From the NCBI GenBank assembly GCA_015067715.1, contig SVLY01000001.1:79071-124466 (forward strand): a stretch of 45,396 bases of DNA, written 5' to 3'. Under the pieces are notes generated by a model, which did not search any database, was not told the DNA's origin, and saw only the letters and a list, made by a program, of their open reading frames with translations. Shown here piece after piece: positions 32,600 to 41,155 of the stretch. Each line of letters opens with the position of its first letter. Positions within the stretch are counted from its first letter, which is position 1. The DNA is from Oscillospiraceae bacterium. Lineage in GTDB: Bacteria > Bacillota > Clostridia > Oscillospirales > QAMX01. A program made the translations under genes and the position numbers.

Positions 32600-34096
32600 T
32601 TACCTGAAGCGCAGGGCTTCGGCAATGTGGTGTTTTCTTATTTTCTCCGACCCCTCAAGGTCGGCAATGGTTCGGGATATTTTTAAGAGCCTGCTGTAGG
32701 ATCTGGCGGTGAGCCCCAGCCTGTCAAAGGCGGAGCGGACGATGGCCTTTTCCTCGGTACCCAGCTCACAGACGTCGTCGGTCATCTCGGCGGGGAGGTG
32801 GGCGTTGCAGGTGACACCGGCATCCTTGTAGCGCTGGGCCTGGATCGCCCGGGCGCGGTTAACTCTCTCCCGGACGGCGGCAGAGCTTTCGGCCTTGCTT
32901 CGCTCGCTGATCTCGTTAAAGGTGACCTCAGGGACGTTGACGAAAAGGTCGAGCCTGTCCCTCATGGGGCCGGAGATACGTCCGGCGTAGTTTTTTACCA
33001 TGTTTGCCGAGCAGGTGCACCGGCCGGAGGGATGGCCGTACCATCCGCAGGGGCAGGGGTTCATTGCACCGATGAGCATGAAGCGGCTGGGGTAGTTGAC
33101 GGTGCCCGTGGCGCGGGAGATCACCACCTCGCCGTCCTCAATGGGCTGGCGGAGCACGTCGAGAGTCTGTCTTGTGAACTCGGGAAGCTCGTCTAAAAAG
33201 AGCACGCCATTGTGTGCAAGGCTGACCTCGCCGGGGTGAAGGTCGCTTCCGCCGCCGGTAAGGCTCACAGCGGAGGTGGTGTGGTGGGGGGAACGGAAGG
33301 GTCGGAGAGTGACAAGGGGCTGTTCCCGGCACACAAGTCCGGCAACGGAGTATATTTTCGTGGTCTCAAGGCTTTCGGCGTGGGTCATGTCCGGTAGAAT
33401 GGTGGGAATGCGCTTTGCAAGCATGCTCTTTCCCGAACCCGGAGGACCGCAGAGAAGGGCGTTGTGTCCCCCTGCGGCGGCGATCTCAAGGGCGCGCTTG
33501 GCGCTCTCCTGGCCTTTGACGTCGGAAAAGTCCACGGGGTAGGAGGAGGCCATGCTGCCCGGGGAGGCGGTTGTGGGCACGGCGGGGGTGAAGCCCTGGA
33601 TTATTGAGACAACCTCTGTCACGCTGTTACAGCCGATAACATCAAGCGCGCCTGCCAGAGCGGCCTCTTCGGCGTTTTCCCCGGGGACGAAGATGCGCTT
33701 CATTCCGGCTTTTCCCGCGGCAATTGCGGCCGGAAGCGCGCCGTTCACCGGGCGAAGCTTGCCGTCCAGAGAGAGCTCACCGATGAAGGCGGTCTCGGAA
33801 AAGTCGGCCTTTATCTGTTCCCCGGCAACCAAAATGGCCAGCAGAATTGGCAGGTCGTAGAGCGCGCCTGCCTTTCGGGTGTCCGCAGGGGCGAGGTTGA
33901 CGGTTATTCTGCGCATGGGAAATTCAAATCCGCAGTTTTTGATGGCGGCGCGAACCCTTTCCCGGGATTCGCGCACGGCGGCGTCGGGAAGCCCCACCAC
34001 GTCAAAGGCGGGAAGCCCCCCGGAAAGAAAACACTCGCAGGACAGCGCGTAGCCGTCTATTCCGTTGATGCCGGTGGACCAGATTCGGGATATCAT
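32600..34096 (-). CDS. comM: ComM/YifB family Mg-chelatase-like AAA+ ATPase
   Basis: A 498 aa AAA+ protein. An N-terminal Lon-protease-like domain (about 1-170; GLPAFDVVGLPDAAVRESRERV) precedes the ATPase with Walker A CGPPGSGKSMLA and Walker B VLFLDELPEF. A sensor region NPCPCGWYGHP has the Cys-rich signature of this family, and a helical C-terminal domain follows. In naturally competent bacteria ComM is a helicase driving branch migration in transformation; in others its role is open. The start ending at 34096 is chosen because AGGAGA lies 7 nt upstream and the longer frame runs through the promoter. Confidence 0.93.
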   Translation of the reverse strand: MISRIWSTGINGIDGYALSCECFLSGGLPAFDVVGLPDAAVRESRERVRAAIKNCGFEFPMRRITVNLAPADTRKAGALYDLPILLAILVAGEQIKADFSETAFIGELSLDGKLRPVNGALPAAIAAGKAGMKRIFVPGENAEEAALAGALDVIGCNSVTEVVSIIQGFTPAVPTTASPGSMASSYPVDFSDVKGQESAKRALEIAAAGGHNALLCGPPGSGKSMLAKRIPTILPDMTHAESLETTKIYSVAGLVCREQPLVTLRPFRSPHHTTSAVSLTGGGSDLHPGEVSLAHNGVLFLDELPEFTRQTLDVLRQPIEDGEVVISRATGTVNYPSRFMLIGAMNPCPCGWYGHPSGRCTCSANMVKNYAGRISGPMRDRLDLFVNVPEVTFNEISERSKAESSAAVRERVNRARAIQAQRYKDAGVTCNAHLPAEMTDDVCELGTEEKAIVRSAFDRLGLTARSYSRLLKISRTIADLEGSEKIRKHHIAEALRFR

Positions 34097-34160
34097 GATT
34101 CTCTCTCCTGTTAAGCTTCCGGATGTGTTCTGTGAGGAAAAATGGAATATTACCGTGACT

Positions 34161-34189
34161 ATTATATCACATTCCCATTCCATCTTCAA
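34161..34189 (-). promoter_or_regulatory. Promoter of the comM-esterase pair
   Basis: On the minus strand TTGAAG (34184-34189), a 17 bp spacer and TATAAT (34161-34166). Confidence 0.7.
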
Positions 34190-34198
34190 GGTGAATAT

Positions 34199-34240
34199 AA
34201 TTGAGGCGTACTTCCCCTCCGGGGGGAGTACGCCTCAATT
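34199..34240 (-). terminator. Terminator hairpin downstream of prfB
   Basis: A 14 bp stem AATTGAGGCGTACT (34199-34212) pairs with AGTACGCCTCAATT (34227-34240), extended by CCCC with GGGG. The minus-strand tail (ATATTC) is only weakly U-rich. It separates prfB from the comM promoter. Confidence 0.7.
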
Positions 34241-34249
34241 CCGCATTAT

Positions 34250-35371
34250 TTACTTAAGGTTCAGAGTGCCGTTGGCCTTTGCCCGGAGATAGGCGTTTAT
34301 GAAGCCGTCAAGGTCGCCGTCCATAACGGCGTTGACGTTGCCCACCTCAAAACCGGTGCGGTTGTCCTTAACGAGGGTGTAGGGCATGAAAACGTAGGAG
34401 CGGATCTGGCTTCCCCATTCAATGGCCTTCTGGTCGCCCTTGATGTCGGAGATCTTTTCGTAGTGCTCGCGCTCTTTTATCTCGATGAGCTTTGAACGGA
34501 GCATACGCATTGCGACCTCGCGGTTCTGGTGCTGGGATCTTTCGTTCTGGCAGGCAACAACGATGCCGGTGGGAATGTGGGTTATGCGTATGGCAGATTC
34601 GGTCTTGTTGACGTGCTGACCGCCGGCGCCGCTGGAACGGTAGGTGTCCACCTTGATGTCCTCGTCACGGATCTCAACCTCAACGCTGTCGTCGATAAGG
34701 GGCATGACCTCAACTGCGGCAAAGGAGGTGTGACGTCTGCCGGAAGCGTCAAAGGGACTCACGCGGACAAGACGGTGAACACCGGCCTCGCACTTGAGGT
34801 AGCCAAAGGCGTTTTCGCCTTCAAAAAGAAGGTCTGCGGACTTTATGCCGGCTTCGTCGCCGTCCAGCATATTTGTGACCTTAACGTTAAGACCTCTGCG
34901 CTCGCCCCAGCGGATGTACATACGGGAGAGCATAAGCGCCCAGTCCTGAGCCTCGGTGCCGCCGGCGCCTGCGTGGAGGGAGAGGACGCAGTTGGTGTTG
35001 TCGTATTCGCCGGAGAGCATGGCGGCAAGACGGGCTTCTTCGCTCTGGGATTCCAGAGCCTCAAGCTCGGCGCCGATCTCTTCGGAAAAGCTGTCGTCGT
35101 TTTCCTCGATGGCCATCTGGATCATGACCTTAACGTCCTCGGTGCGGGATCTCAGCTTGTCGACCATGTTGATCTTGTTCTGAGCCTGTTTGAGCTTCTG
35201 GAGGACCTTTTGGGAATTGGCCATATCGTCCCAAAATTCGGGGGAGGCGCTTTTTTCTTCCAGCTCACGGGCTTCGATGCGAAGGTTTTCAATATCCAGA
35301 GCGTCGGAGATTTCGTCGATAACGGGGGAAAGAGCAAGAGCTCGCTGCTTGTATTCGTCGAGTTCGATCAT
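34250..35371 (-). CDS. prfB: Peptide chain release factor 2
   Basis: A 373 aa class I release factor recognising UGA and UAA. The stop-codon-reading motif SPF is in RVSPFDASGRRHTS, and the peptidyl-hydrolysis motif GGQ is at residues 250-252 (GAGGQHVNKTESAIR). The ATG ending at 35371 (MIELDEYK) is preferred over 35395, because AAAGGA lies 10 nt upstream and the upstream ATG would be almost at the inferred transcript start. The frame is continuous: the programmed +1 frameshift found near codon 25 in many prfB genes is absent here. Confidence 0.94.
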   Translation of the reverse strand: MIELDEYKQRALALSPVIDEISDALDIENLRIEARELEEKSASPEFWDDMANSQKVLQKLKQAQNKINMVDKLRSRTEDVKVMIQMAIEENDDSFSEEIGAELEALESQSEEARLAAMLSGEYDNTNCVLSLHAGAGGTEAQDWALMLSRMYIRWGERRGLNVKVTNMLDGDEAGIKSADLLFEGENAFGYLKCEAGVHRLVRVSPFDASGRRHTSFAAVEVMPLIDDSVEVEIRDEDIKVDTYRSSGAGGQHVNKTESAIRITHIPTGIVVACQNERSQHQNREVAMRMLRSKLIEIKEREHYEKISDIKGDQKAIEWGSQIRSYVFMPYTLVKDNRTGFEVGNVNAVMDGDLDGFINAYLRAKANGTLNLK

Positions 35372-35408
35372 TGAGTGTAAATCCTTTTTTTGCATTTTCT
35401 ATCTTAAT

Positions 35409-35437
35409 ATTATATCAGAAATCCGCTCTTATGTAAA
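35409..35437 (-). promoter_or_regulatory. Promoter of prfB
   Basis: On the minus strand TTTACA (35432-35437), a 17 bp spacer and TATAAT (35409-35414). The start would be near 35402. Confidence 0.72.
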
Positions 35438-35528
35438 GTGGTGCGTTTGAAACAGCGTTAAAAAAAACGGGTTGGCGGTTGCTTTATATGTACATAGTTC
35501 CAAATTTTCGGCAGGGGAGAAAAAACAG

Positions 35529-35557
35529 TTGAAATTCGCCTTGAAATGCGATAAAAT
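35529..35557 (+). promoter_or_regulatory. Promoter of the purine operon
   Basis: TTGAAA (35529-35534), a 17 bp spacer and TAAAAT (35552-35557). The leader is only about 30 nt, so no purine riboswitch fits here. A PurR box was not identified. Confidence 0.6.
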
Positions 35558-35592
35558 GTAGGTGTTAGATTATGGGGAGGTGTTTCTTTTTT

Positions 35593-36102
35593 ATGGAAAA
35601 AAGCTGTCTCAAGGTTGCTGTGGTAATGGGCTCGGCAAGTGATGCCGAAGCGCTTAAGCCCTGCTTTAAAACTTTGGAAGAATATGGCGTACCCTTTGAT
35701 GTTCGTATAATCTCCGCCCACCGTTCTCCGGGAGCGGCGTTTTCATTTTCGTCTTCCGCCAGATCTGCGGGCTACGGTGTAATTATCGCCGCCGCAGGAA
35801 TGGCCGCCCACCTTGCAGGCGCCATGGCCGCAAATACGACTCTGCCCGTCATCGGCATTCCCATGAAGTCCTCCGTTCTTGACGGAATGGATGCTCTTCT
35901 CGCCACAGTTCAGATGCCCTCCGGCGTGCCCGTTGCAACAGTTGCCATAAACGGCGCAAAGAACGCGGCTCTGCTGGCTATCCAGATACTCTCCCTTTCG
36001 GACATGGACCTTGCAGCTAAGCTTGCCGAGGCCAAGGAAAAGCTCCGGGAGGAGACCGAAGCAAAGGACGCCGCAGCGGCAGAACTTTGCGGACTCAACT
36101 AA
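35593..36102 (+). CDS. purE: N5-carboxyaminoimidazole ribonucleotide mutase
   Basis: A 169 aa class I PurE that converts N5-CAIR to CAIR in purine synthesis. Signatures are MGSASDAE, the catalytic SAHRSPG, the loop AAAGMAAHLAGAMA, and PVIGIPM with QMPSGVPVATVAI. ATG 35593 is used; the in-frame ATG at 35572 overlaps the ribosome site GGGGAGGTG. It is the first gene of the pur operon. The partner PurK and PurC, PurL, PurQ and PurB are not in this window. Confidence 0.95.
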   Translation: MEKSCLKVAVVMGSASDAEALKPCFKTLEEYGVPFDVRIISAHRSPGAAFSFSSSARSAGYGVIIAAAGMAAHLAGAMAANTTLPVIGIPMKSSVLDGMDALLATVQMPSGVPVATVAINGAKNAALLAIQILSLSDMDLAAKLAEAKEKLREETEAKDAAAAELCGLN

Positions 36103-36131
36103 ACCTATTCTGTTTTATTTAAGGAGAAAAT

Positions 36132-37559
36132 ATGTTCAATAACGATAAGCTCCGGGAAGAGTGCGGTATTTTCGGTATCTGGGCTCTTTCGGGAGAGGAT
36201 ATCGACCCGATCCGCGCGACCCACACCGCTCTTTACTGCCTCCAGCACAGAGGTCAGGAGGCCTGCGGAATTGCCGCCAACGACCGCGGTGTTATCAACT
36301 GCACAAAGGGTCTGGGTCTTGTTTCCGACGTTTTCAACGGAGAAAACCTTTCCAAGCTCACCGGCAACGTGGTTCTGGGTCACGTGCGCTATGCGACCAA
36401 GGCCGACAACGACCATTTCAGCGCCCAGCCCATCGTTATCAGCCACATGAAGGGCAATCTTGCCATCGCTCACAACGGAATGATAACCAATGCTCCCATA
36501 CTTCGTGCGGAGCTTGAGCAGAAGGGCTGTGTTTTCCACACCCGTACCGACGGCGAGATAATCGCCTACCTCATCGTTGCAGAGCGCCTGAACAGCTCTT
36601 CCATCGAAGAGGCCGTTCAAAAGGCCTGCGCCAGACTTGAGGGTGCTTATTCCCTTCTGGTCATGAGCCCCAGAAAGCTCATTGCCGTCCGCGACCCCCA
36701 CGGTTTCCGTCCCCTTTGCATGGGCACTCTCGACGGAAGTCCGGTGTTTTCCAGTGAATCCTGTGCATTCAACGCCATCGGCGCAAAGCTGGTTCGCGAC
36801 GTTAAGCCCGGAGAGCTGATCCTTGTTGAGAACGGTGTGCTCCGTTCCATTGACATGGCCATTAACACTTGCCGTTCCTCTCTTTGTGTTTTCGAGTACG
36901 TTTACTTTGCCCGTCCCGACAGCGTCATCGACTCCCTCTCCGTGGATCTTGCCAGACAGCGCATGGGCGAGTTTTTGGCGGACGAGTATCCCGTTGAGGC
37001 GGACGTTGTCATCGGCGTTCCGGATTCCGGCCTCAGCGCCGCCGTTGGCTATGCCAAACGCTCCGGCATTCCCTATGGCGTAGGTTTTATTAAAAACCGC
37101 TACATCACCAGAACCTTTATCCAGCCCACCCAGCGTGACCGTGAAAACGCTGTCCGCCTTAAGCTGAACGCAATGGCCTCCGAGGTCTACGGCAAGCGCG
37201 TTGTCATGGTGGACGATTCCGTTGTCCGCGGAACGACTGTCGCACGCATAGTCTCCCTTCTCCGTGAGGCCGGCGCAACGGAGGTCCACATGAGAATTGC
37301 CAGCCCGCCCTTCGTCGCCCCCTGTTATTACGGCACCGACGTGCCCGATAAAAAGATGCTCCCTGCGGCAAACCACAGCATTGAAGAGATGAAAAACATC
37401 TTCGGCGTGGACTCTCTGGGCTTCCTGTCCATGAACGCCCTTGAGGTCATCGCAAAGAGCTGTTCCCTGGACTTCTGCACCTCCTGCTTCACCGGCGATT
37501 ACCCCGTTGTTCCCAAAAACGACGGACCTATTTCAAAATACGAAAGAAAACTGGACTAA
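36132..37559 (+). CDS. purF: Amidophosphoribosyltransferase
   Basis: A 475 aa enzyme of the first committed purine step, making phosphoribosylamine from PRPP and glutamine. A 10-residue propeptide precedes the nucleophile Cys11 (REECGIFGI). The glutaminase domain has LQHRGQEACGIA, and the PRPP loop is VVMVDDSVVRGTT near residue 360. Cysteines near the C-terminus (CSLDFCTSC) suggest the oxygen-sensitive Fe-S form known from Bacillus subtilis. AAGGAG precedes ATG 36132. It lies 29 bp after purE. Confidence 0.95.
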   Translation: MFNNDKLREECGIFGIWALSGEDIDPIRATHTALYCLQHRGQEACGIAANDRGVINCTKGLGLVSDVFNGENLSKLTGNVVLGHVRYATKADNDHFSAQPIVISHMKGNLAIAHNGMITNAPILRAELEQKGCVFHTRTDGEIIAYLIVAERLNSSSIEEAVQKACARLEGAYSLLVMSPRKLIAVRDPHGFRPLCMGTLDGSPVFSSESCAFNAIGAKLVRDVKPGELILVENGVLRSIDMAINTCRSSLCVFEYVYFARPDSVIDSLSVDLARQRMGEFLADEYPVEADVVIGVPDSGLSAAVGYAKRSGIPYGVGFIKNRYITRTFIQPTQRDRENAVRLKLNAMASEVYGKRVVMVDDSVVRGTTVARIVSLLREAGATEVHMRIASPPFVAPCYYGTDVPDKKMLPAANHSIEEMKNIFGVDSLGFLSMNALEVIAKSCSLDFCTSCFTGDYPVVPKNDGPISKYERKLD

Positions 37560-37583
37560 CAAAAGAAAGGCGGCTTAACCAAC

Positions 37584-38621
37584 ATGAGCGGTTCATTCTC
37601 TGAAATCTACAAATCTGCAGGTGTTGATATCACTGCGGGATACAAAGCGGTGGATCTTATGAAGCCCCACGTCAAGAGCACCTTTATTCCCGGCGTTCTG
37701 GGCGGCATCGGCGGCTTTGGCGGACTTTTCCAGCCCGACCTCACCGGCATCAAGGAGCCTGTTCTCGTCTCCGGCACCGACGGTGTGGGCACCAAGCTGA
37801 AGATCGCATTCCTCACCGGCAAGTTCGACACCGTCGGCATAGACTGTGTTGCCATGTGCGTTAACGACGTTGTCTGCGCCGCGGCAAAGCCCCTTTTCTT
37901 CCTTGACTATATCGCAGTCGGCAAAAACCGCCCCGAGGTCGTGGCAGACATCGTCAAGGGCGTAAGCGCCGGTTGCATCAAGGCCGGATGCGCTCTTATC
38001 GGCGGCGAGACCGCAGAGATGCCCGGCTTCTACCCTGAGGACGAGTTTGACCTGGCAGGCTTCTGCGTGGGTCTTGCGGATAAGAGCAAGATCACCGACT
38101 GCGCCTCCATCCGTCATGGCGACGTCATCATCGGAATGCCCTCCACCGGCGTTCACTCCAACGGCTTCAGCCTTGTGAGAAAGCTGCTGGTAAACGGCGA
38201 GGACTCCATGAAGGTCTACAGCGACGAGCTTGGCATGACCGTTGGCGAGGCTCTGCTCACCCCAACCGAGATCTACGTAAAGCCCCTTCTGGCCCTTATG
38301 GATTCCGTAAAGGTCAAGGGCGCCGCCCACATCACCGGCGGCGGCTTCTACGAGAACGTTCCCCGTATGCTCCCCGAAGGCGTTTGCGCCGTGCTCGATA
38401 CCAAGGCGATCCCCGTGCTTCCCATCTTCGACCTCCTTGCCAAAACCGGCAATATCGAGGCCAGAGAGATGTACAACACCTTTAACATGGGCGTTGGCAT
38501 GATGGTGGCCGTTGATTCCGCCGACGCGGACAAGGCCGTTGCCGTGCTCCGTGAAAACGGTATCAAGGCTCAGATCATGGGCTCCTGCAAGTCCGGCGAG
38601 ACCGGCGTTGAGCTGGTATGA
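37584..38621 (+). CDS. purM: Phosphoribosylformylglycinamidine cyclo-ligase (AIR synthetase)
   Basis: A 345 aa ATP-dependent cyclase forming 5-aminoimidazole ribonucleotide. It starts with the family's [19 protein letters not shown]. The glycine-rich [24 protein letters not shown] and [15 protein letters not shown] are the ATP- and substrate-binding segments, and [16 protein letters not shown] lies in the C-terminal half. AAAGGCGG is upstream. Its stop overlaps the purN start by 4 bp (ATGA), giving translational coupling. Confidence 0.95.
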   Translation: MSGSFSEIYKSAGVDITAGYKAVDLMKPHVKSTFIPGVLGGIGGFGGLFQPDLTGIKEPVLVSGTDGVGTKLKIAFLTGKFDTVGIDCVAMCVNDVVCAAAKPLFFLDYIAVGKNRPEVVADIVKGVSAGCIKAGCALIGGETAEMPGFYPEDEFDLAGFCVGLADKSKITDCASIRHGDVIIGMPSTGVHSNGFSLVRKLLVNGEDSMKVYSDELGMTVGEALLTPTEIYVKPLLALMDSVKVKGAAHITGGGFYENVPRMLPEGVCAVLDTKAIPVLPIFDLLAKTGNIEAREMYNTFNMGVGMMVAVDSADADKAVAVLRENGIKAQIMGSCKSGETGVELV

Positions 38622-39211
38622 TCCGGGTCGCAGTTCTCGTTTCCGGCGGAGGCACTAACCTCCAGGCGCTTATCGACGCCGAAAAGGCCGGACAGATCCT
38701 GCCGGGAAAGCTTTCCCTGGTCATCAGCAACAAGCCCGGAGTAAAGGCCCTTGACCGGGCCGAAAAGGCCGGCATTCCCGCGACCGTTGTGGAAAGCGCC
38801 GGAAAGACCCAGGCGGAGTTTGACGCTGAGCTTGACCGTGTTCTCTGTGAAAACGGCATTGAGATCGTCGTTTTGGCGGGATTTTTGCGGGTGCTGGGCG
38901 AGGCCTTCGTTAAAAAATACGACCGCCGCATCATAAACGTCCACCCCTCCCTCATCCCCTCCTTCTGTGGGGACGGGTTCTACGGTCTTCGCGTTCACGA
39001 GGCCGCCCTTGCCCGGGGCGTCAAGGTCACCGGTGCAACGGTCCACTTCGTAAACGAGATCACCGACGGGGGAGAGATCATCCTCCAAAAGGCAGTTTCC
39101 ATTCTTCCAGGCGATACCGCCGAAAGCCTTCAGCTCCGGGTCATGGAGCAGGCAGAGTGGATAATCCTGCCCAAGGCTTTGCAGCTCGTGTGCGCGGAAT
39201 ATAAAAAATAA
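38618..39211 (+). CDS. purN: Phosphoribosylglycinamide formyltransferase
   Basis: A 197 aa folate-dependent GAR transformylase. The N-terminal phosphate loop is [13 protein letters not shown]. The catalytic Asn-His pair lies in [12 protein letters not shown] and the Asp in [12 protein letters not shown]. The ATG overlaps the purM stop by 4 bp. The following IMP cyclohydrolase gene begins 24 bp later. Confidence 0.94.
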   Translation: MIRVAVLVSGGGTNLQALIDAEKAGQILPGKLSLVISNKPGVKALDRAEKAGIPATVVESAGKTQAEFDAELDRVLCENGIEIVVLAGFLRVLGEAFVKKYDRRIINVHPSLIPSFCGDGFYGLRVHEAALARGVKVTGATVHFVNEITDGGEIILQKAVSILPGDTAESLQLRVMEQAEWIILPKALQLVCAEYKK

Positions 39212-39235
39212 TTTTTTATCAGGAGAAAACAAAAG

Positions 39236-39940
39236 ATGAAGATAGATAATCTTGCCGCCAATCTTTCCTCCAACAGCTATCCCGGCCGCGGAATCGTGGT
39301 CGGAACCACCGCCGACGGAAAGTACACCGCCATCGCCTATTTCATCATGGGCCGCAGCGTAAACTCCAGAAACCGCGTTTTCGTTGCCGAGGGCGAAGAA
39401 ATGCGCACCAAGGCCTTTGACGAGGCAAAGCTGGTGGACCCCTCCCTTATCATCTACTACCCCGTCCGCGTTGTTGGTGACACCACCGTTGTCACCAACG
39501 GCGACCAGACCGATACCGTCCGCGACGGACTTCTGCTTGGCGGAAGCTTCGAAAGCGCTCTCCGCACCCGTTGCTTCGAGCCCGACGCCCCCAACTACAC
39601 CCCCAGGATCTCCGCCATCGTTGAAAAGGGCGGCGACTACCGTATGTCCATTCTCAAGAGCATGGACGGTGACCCCTCCGTCTGCCTGAGGCAGTTCTTC
39701 GACTACGCCCCCAAGGCCGGTGTGGGACACTTTATTCACACCTATTCCGGCGACGGCAACCCCCTTCCCTCCTTTGCCGGCGAGCCCGAGGTTGTGGGCA
39801 TCGAAGGCGATATCGAAAGCTTCACCGAAACCGTCTGGACGAGCCTTAACGAGGAAAACAAGGTCTCCCTCTTCGTTCGGTTCATCGACCGCGAGACCGG
39901 CGAGACCCAGACCCGCATTGTAAACAAGAACGTTGACTAA
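39236..39940 (+). CDS. purO: IMP cyclohydrolase, PurO-like
   Basis: A 234 aa protein resembling the stand-alone IMP cyclohydrolase family (archaeal PurO), which closes FAICAR to IMP, the last step of purine synthesis. Visible features are NLSSNSYPGRGIVVGTT, AYFIMGRSVNSRNRVFV (a Ser/Arg-rich segment typical of the family) and the end FVRFIDRETGETQTRIVNK. In most bacteria this step is done by the N-terminal domain of PurH. Here it is a separate protein directly before a transformylase-only PurH homologue (22 bp gap), which strongly supports the assignment. Confidence 0.88.
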   Translation: MKIDNLAANLSSNSYPGRGIVVGTTADGKYTAIAYFIMGRSVNSRNRVFVAEGEEMRTKAFDEAKLVDPSLIIYYPVRVVGDTTVVTNGDQTDTVRDGLLLGGSFESALRTRCFEPDAPNYTPRISAIVEKGGDYRMSILKSMDGDPSVCLRQFFDYAPKAGVGHFIHTYSGDGNPLPSFAGEPEVVGIEGDIESFTETVWTSLNEENKVSLFVRFIDRETGETQTRIVNKNVD

Positions 39941-39962
39941 GCAATAACTAAGGAGAATAAAA

Positions 39963-41135
39963 ATGAAAGAAATTGCCCTTAAGTACGGCTGTAACCCCAA
40001 TCAGCTTCCTGCAAGGATCTTCATCGAGGACGGCGAGCTTCCCGTTGAAGTGCTCAGCGGCCGTCCCGGATACATCAATTTCCTCGACGCTCTCAACGGC
40101 TGGCAGCTTGTCCGCGAGCTGAAGGCCGCCACCGGTCTTCCTGCCGCAACCTCCTTCAAGCACGTCAGCCCTGCCGGCGCCGCCGTTTACGCTGAGATGA
40201 GCGACGTTGAGAAAAAGGTCTGCTTTGTGGACGATCTTGAGCTTTCTCCCCTGGCCGTGGCATACGCCCGTGCCCGCGGTGCGGACAGAATGTCCTCCTA
40301 CGGCGACTTTATCTCCCTTTCCGACGTTTGCGACATTGAAACTGCCCGTCTGATCTTCCGCGAGGTCTCCGACGGCGTTATCGCTCCCGGCTACACCGAC
40401 GAGGCTCTTGCCCTGCTCAAGGAAAAGCGTAAGGGCGGCTACGCCATCATCAAGGTCGACCCCGACTACGAGCCCGACCTCACCGAGCGCAAGCAGGTCT
40501 TCGGCGTCACCTTCGAACAGCGCAGAAACGACGCTGTCCACACCGTTGACTCTCTGAAGAACATCGTCACCGCCAACAAGGATCTCCCCGCCGAGGCCGC
40601 AAGAGACCTTCTCGTTGCCCTCATCACCCTCAAATACACCCAGTCCAACTCCGTCTGCTACGCCCACAACGGCATGGCCATCGGCATCGGTGCCGGCCAG
40701 CAGAGCCGCATCCATTGCACCAGACTTGCCGGCAACAAGGCCGACAACTGGTGGCTCCGCCAGAGCCCCCAGGTCATGAACCTGCCATTCCTGCCCGACC
40801 TGAAGCGTCCCGACCGCGACAACGCCATCGACCTCTACATTGGCGAGGACTATATGGACGTTCTTGCCGACGGCGCATGGCAGACTCTGTTCACCGAGTG
40901 TCCCCCCGTGTTCACCGCCGAGGAAAAGAAGGCCTATCTTGCCACCAAGACCGGCGTTGCCCTTGGCTCTGACGCTTTCTTCCCCTTCAGCGACAATATC
41001 GACCGCGCCCACAGAAGCGGTGTTTCCTACGTCGCCCAGCCCGGCGGCTCCATCCGCGACCAGATCGTTATCGACGCCTGCGACAAATACGGCATGGTTA
41101 TGGCCTTCACCGGTCTGCGCCTGTTCCACCATTGA
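39963..41135 (+). CDS. purH: AICAR formyltransferase, stand-alone (C-terminal PurH domain only)
   Basis: A 390 aa enzyme adding a formyl group from 10-formyl-THF to AICAR. The catalytic Lys66-His67 lies in SFKHVSPAGAA. Other conserved parts are ELSPLAVAYARARGADR, KYTQSNSVCYA, GIGAGQQSRIHC, SDAFFPF and VAQPGGSIRDQ. Bifunctional PurH is usually about 510-525 aa; the MGS-like cyclohydrolase domain is absent, matching the separate PurO-like protein upstream. The short length is thus a natural domain split, not a truncation. It lies 20 bp before purD. Confidence 0.92.
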   Translation: MKEIALKYGCNPNQLPARIFIEDGELPVEVLSGRPGYINFLDALNGWQLVRELKAATGLPAATSFKHVSPAGAAVYAEMSDVEKKVCFVDDLELSPLAVAYARARGADRMSSYGDFISLSDVCDIETARLIFREVSDGVIAPGYTDEALALLKEKRKGGYAIIKVDPDYEPDLTERKQVFGVTFEQRRNDAVHTVDSLKNIVTANKDLPAEAARDLLVALITLKYTQSNSVCYAHNGMAIGIGAGQQSRIHCTRLAGNKADNWWLRQSPQVMNLPFLPDLKRPDRDNAIDLYIGEDYMDVLADGAWQTLFTECPPVFTAEEKKAYLATKTGVALGSDAFFPFSDNIDRAHRSGVSYVAQPGGSIRDQIVIDACDKYGMVMAFTGLRLFHH

Positions 41136-41155
41136 TTTTTGTTTAGGAGAACGGC

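Noticed and set aside
34250-35371. Programmed +1 frameshift expected in prfB
   Set aside because: The frame is continuous from the start codon through the region where an internal UGA would lie, so this gene does not use the frameshift.
35558-35592. Purine riboswitch upstream of purE
   Set aside because: The leader from the likely promoter is only about 30 nt, too short for the aptamer.
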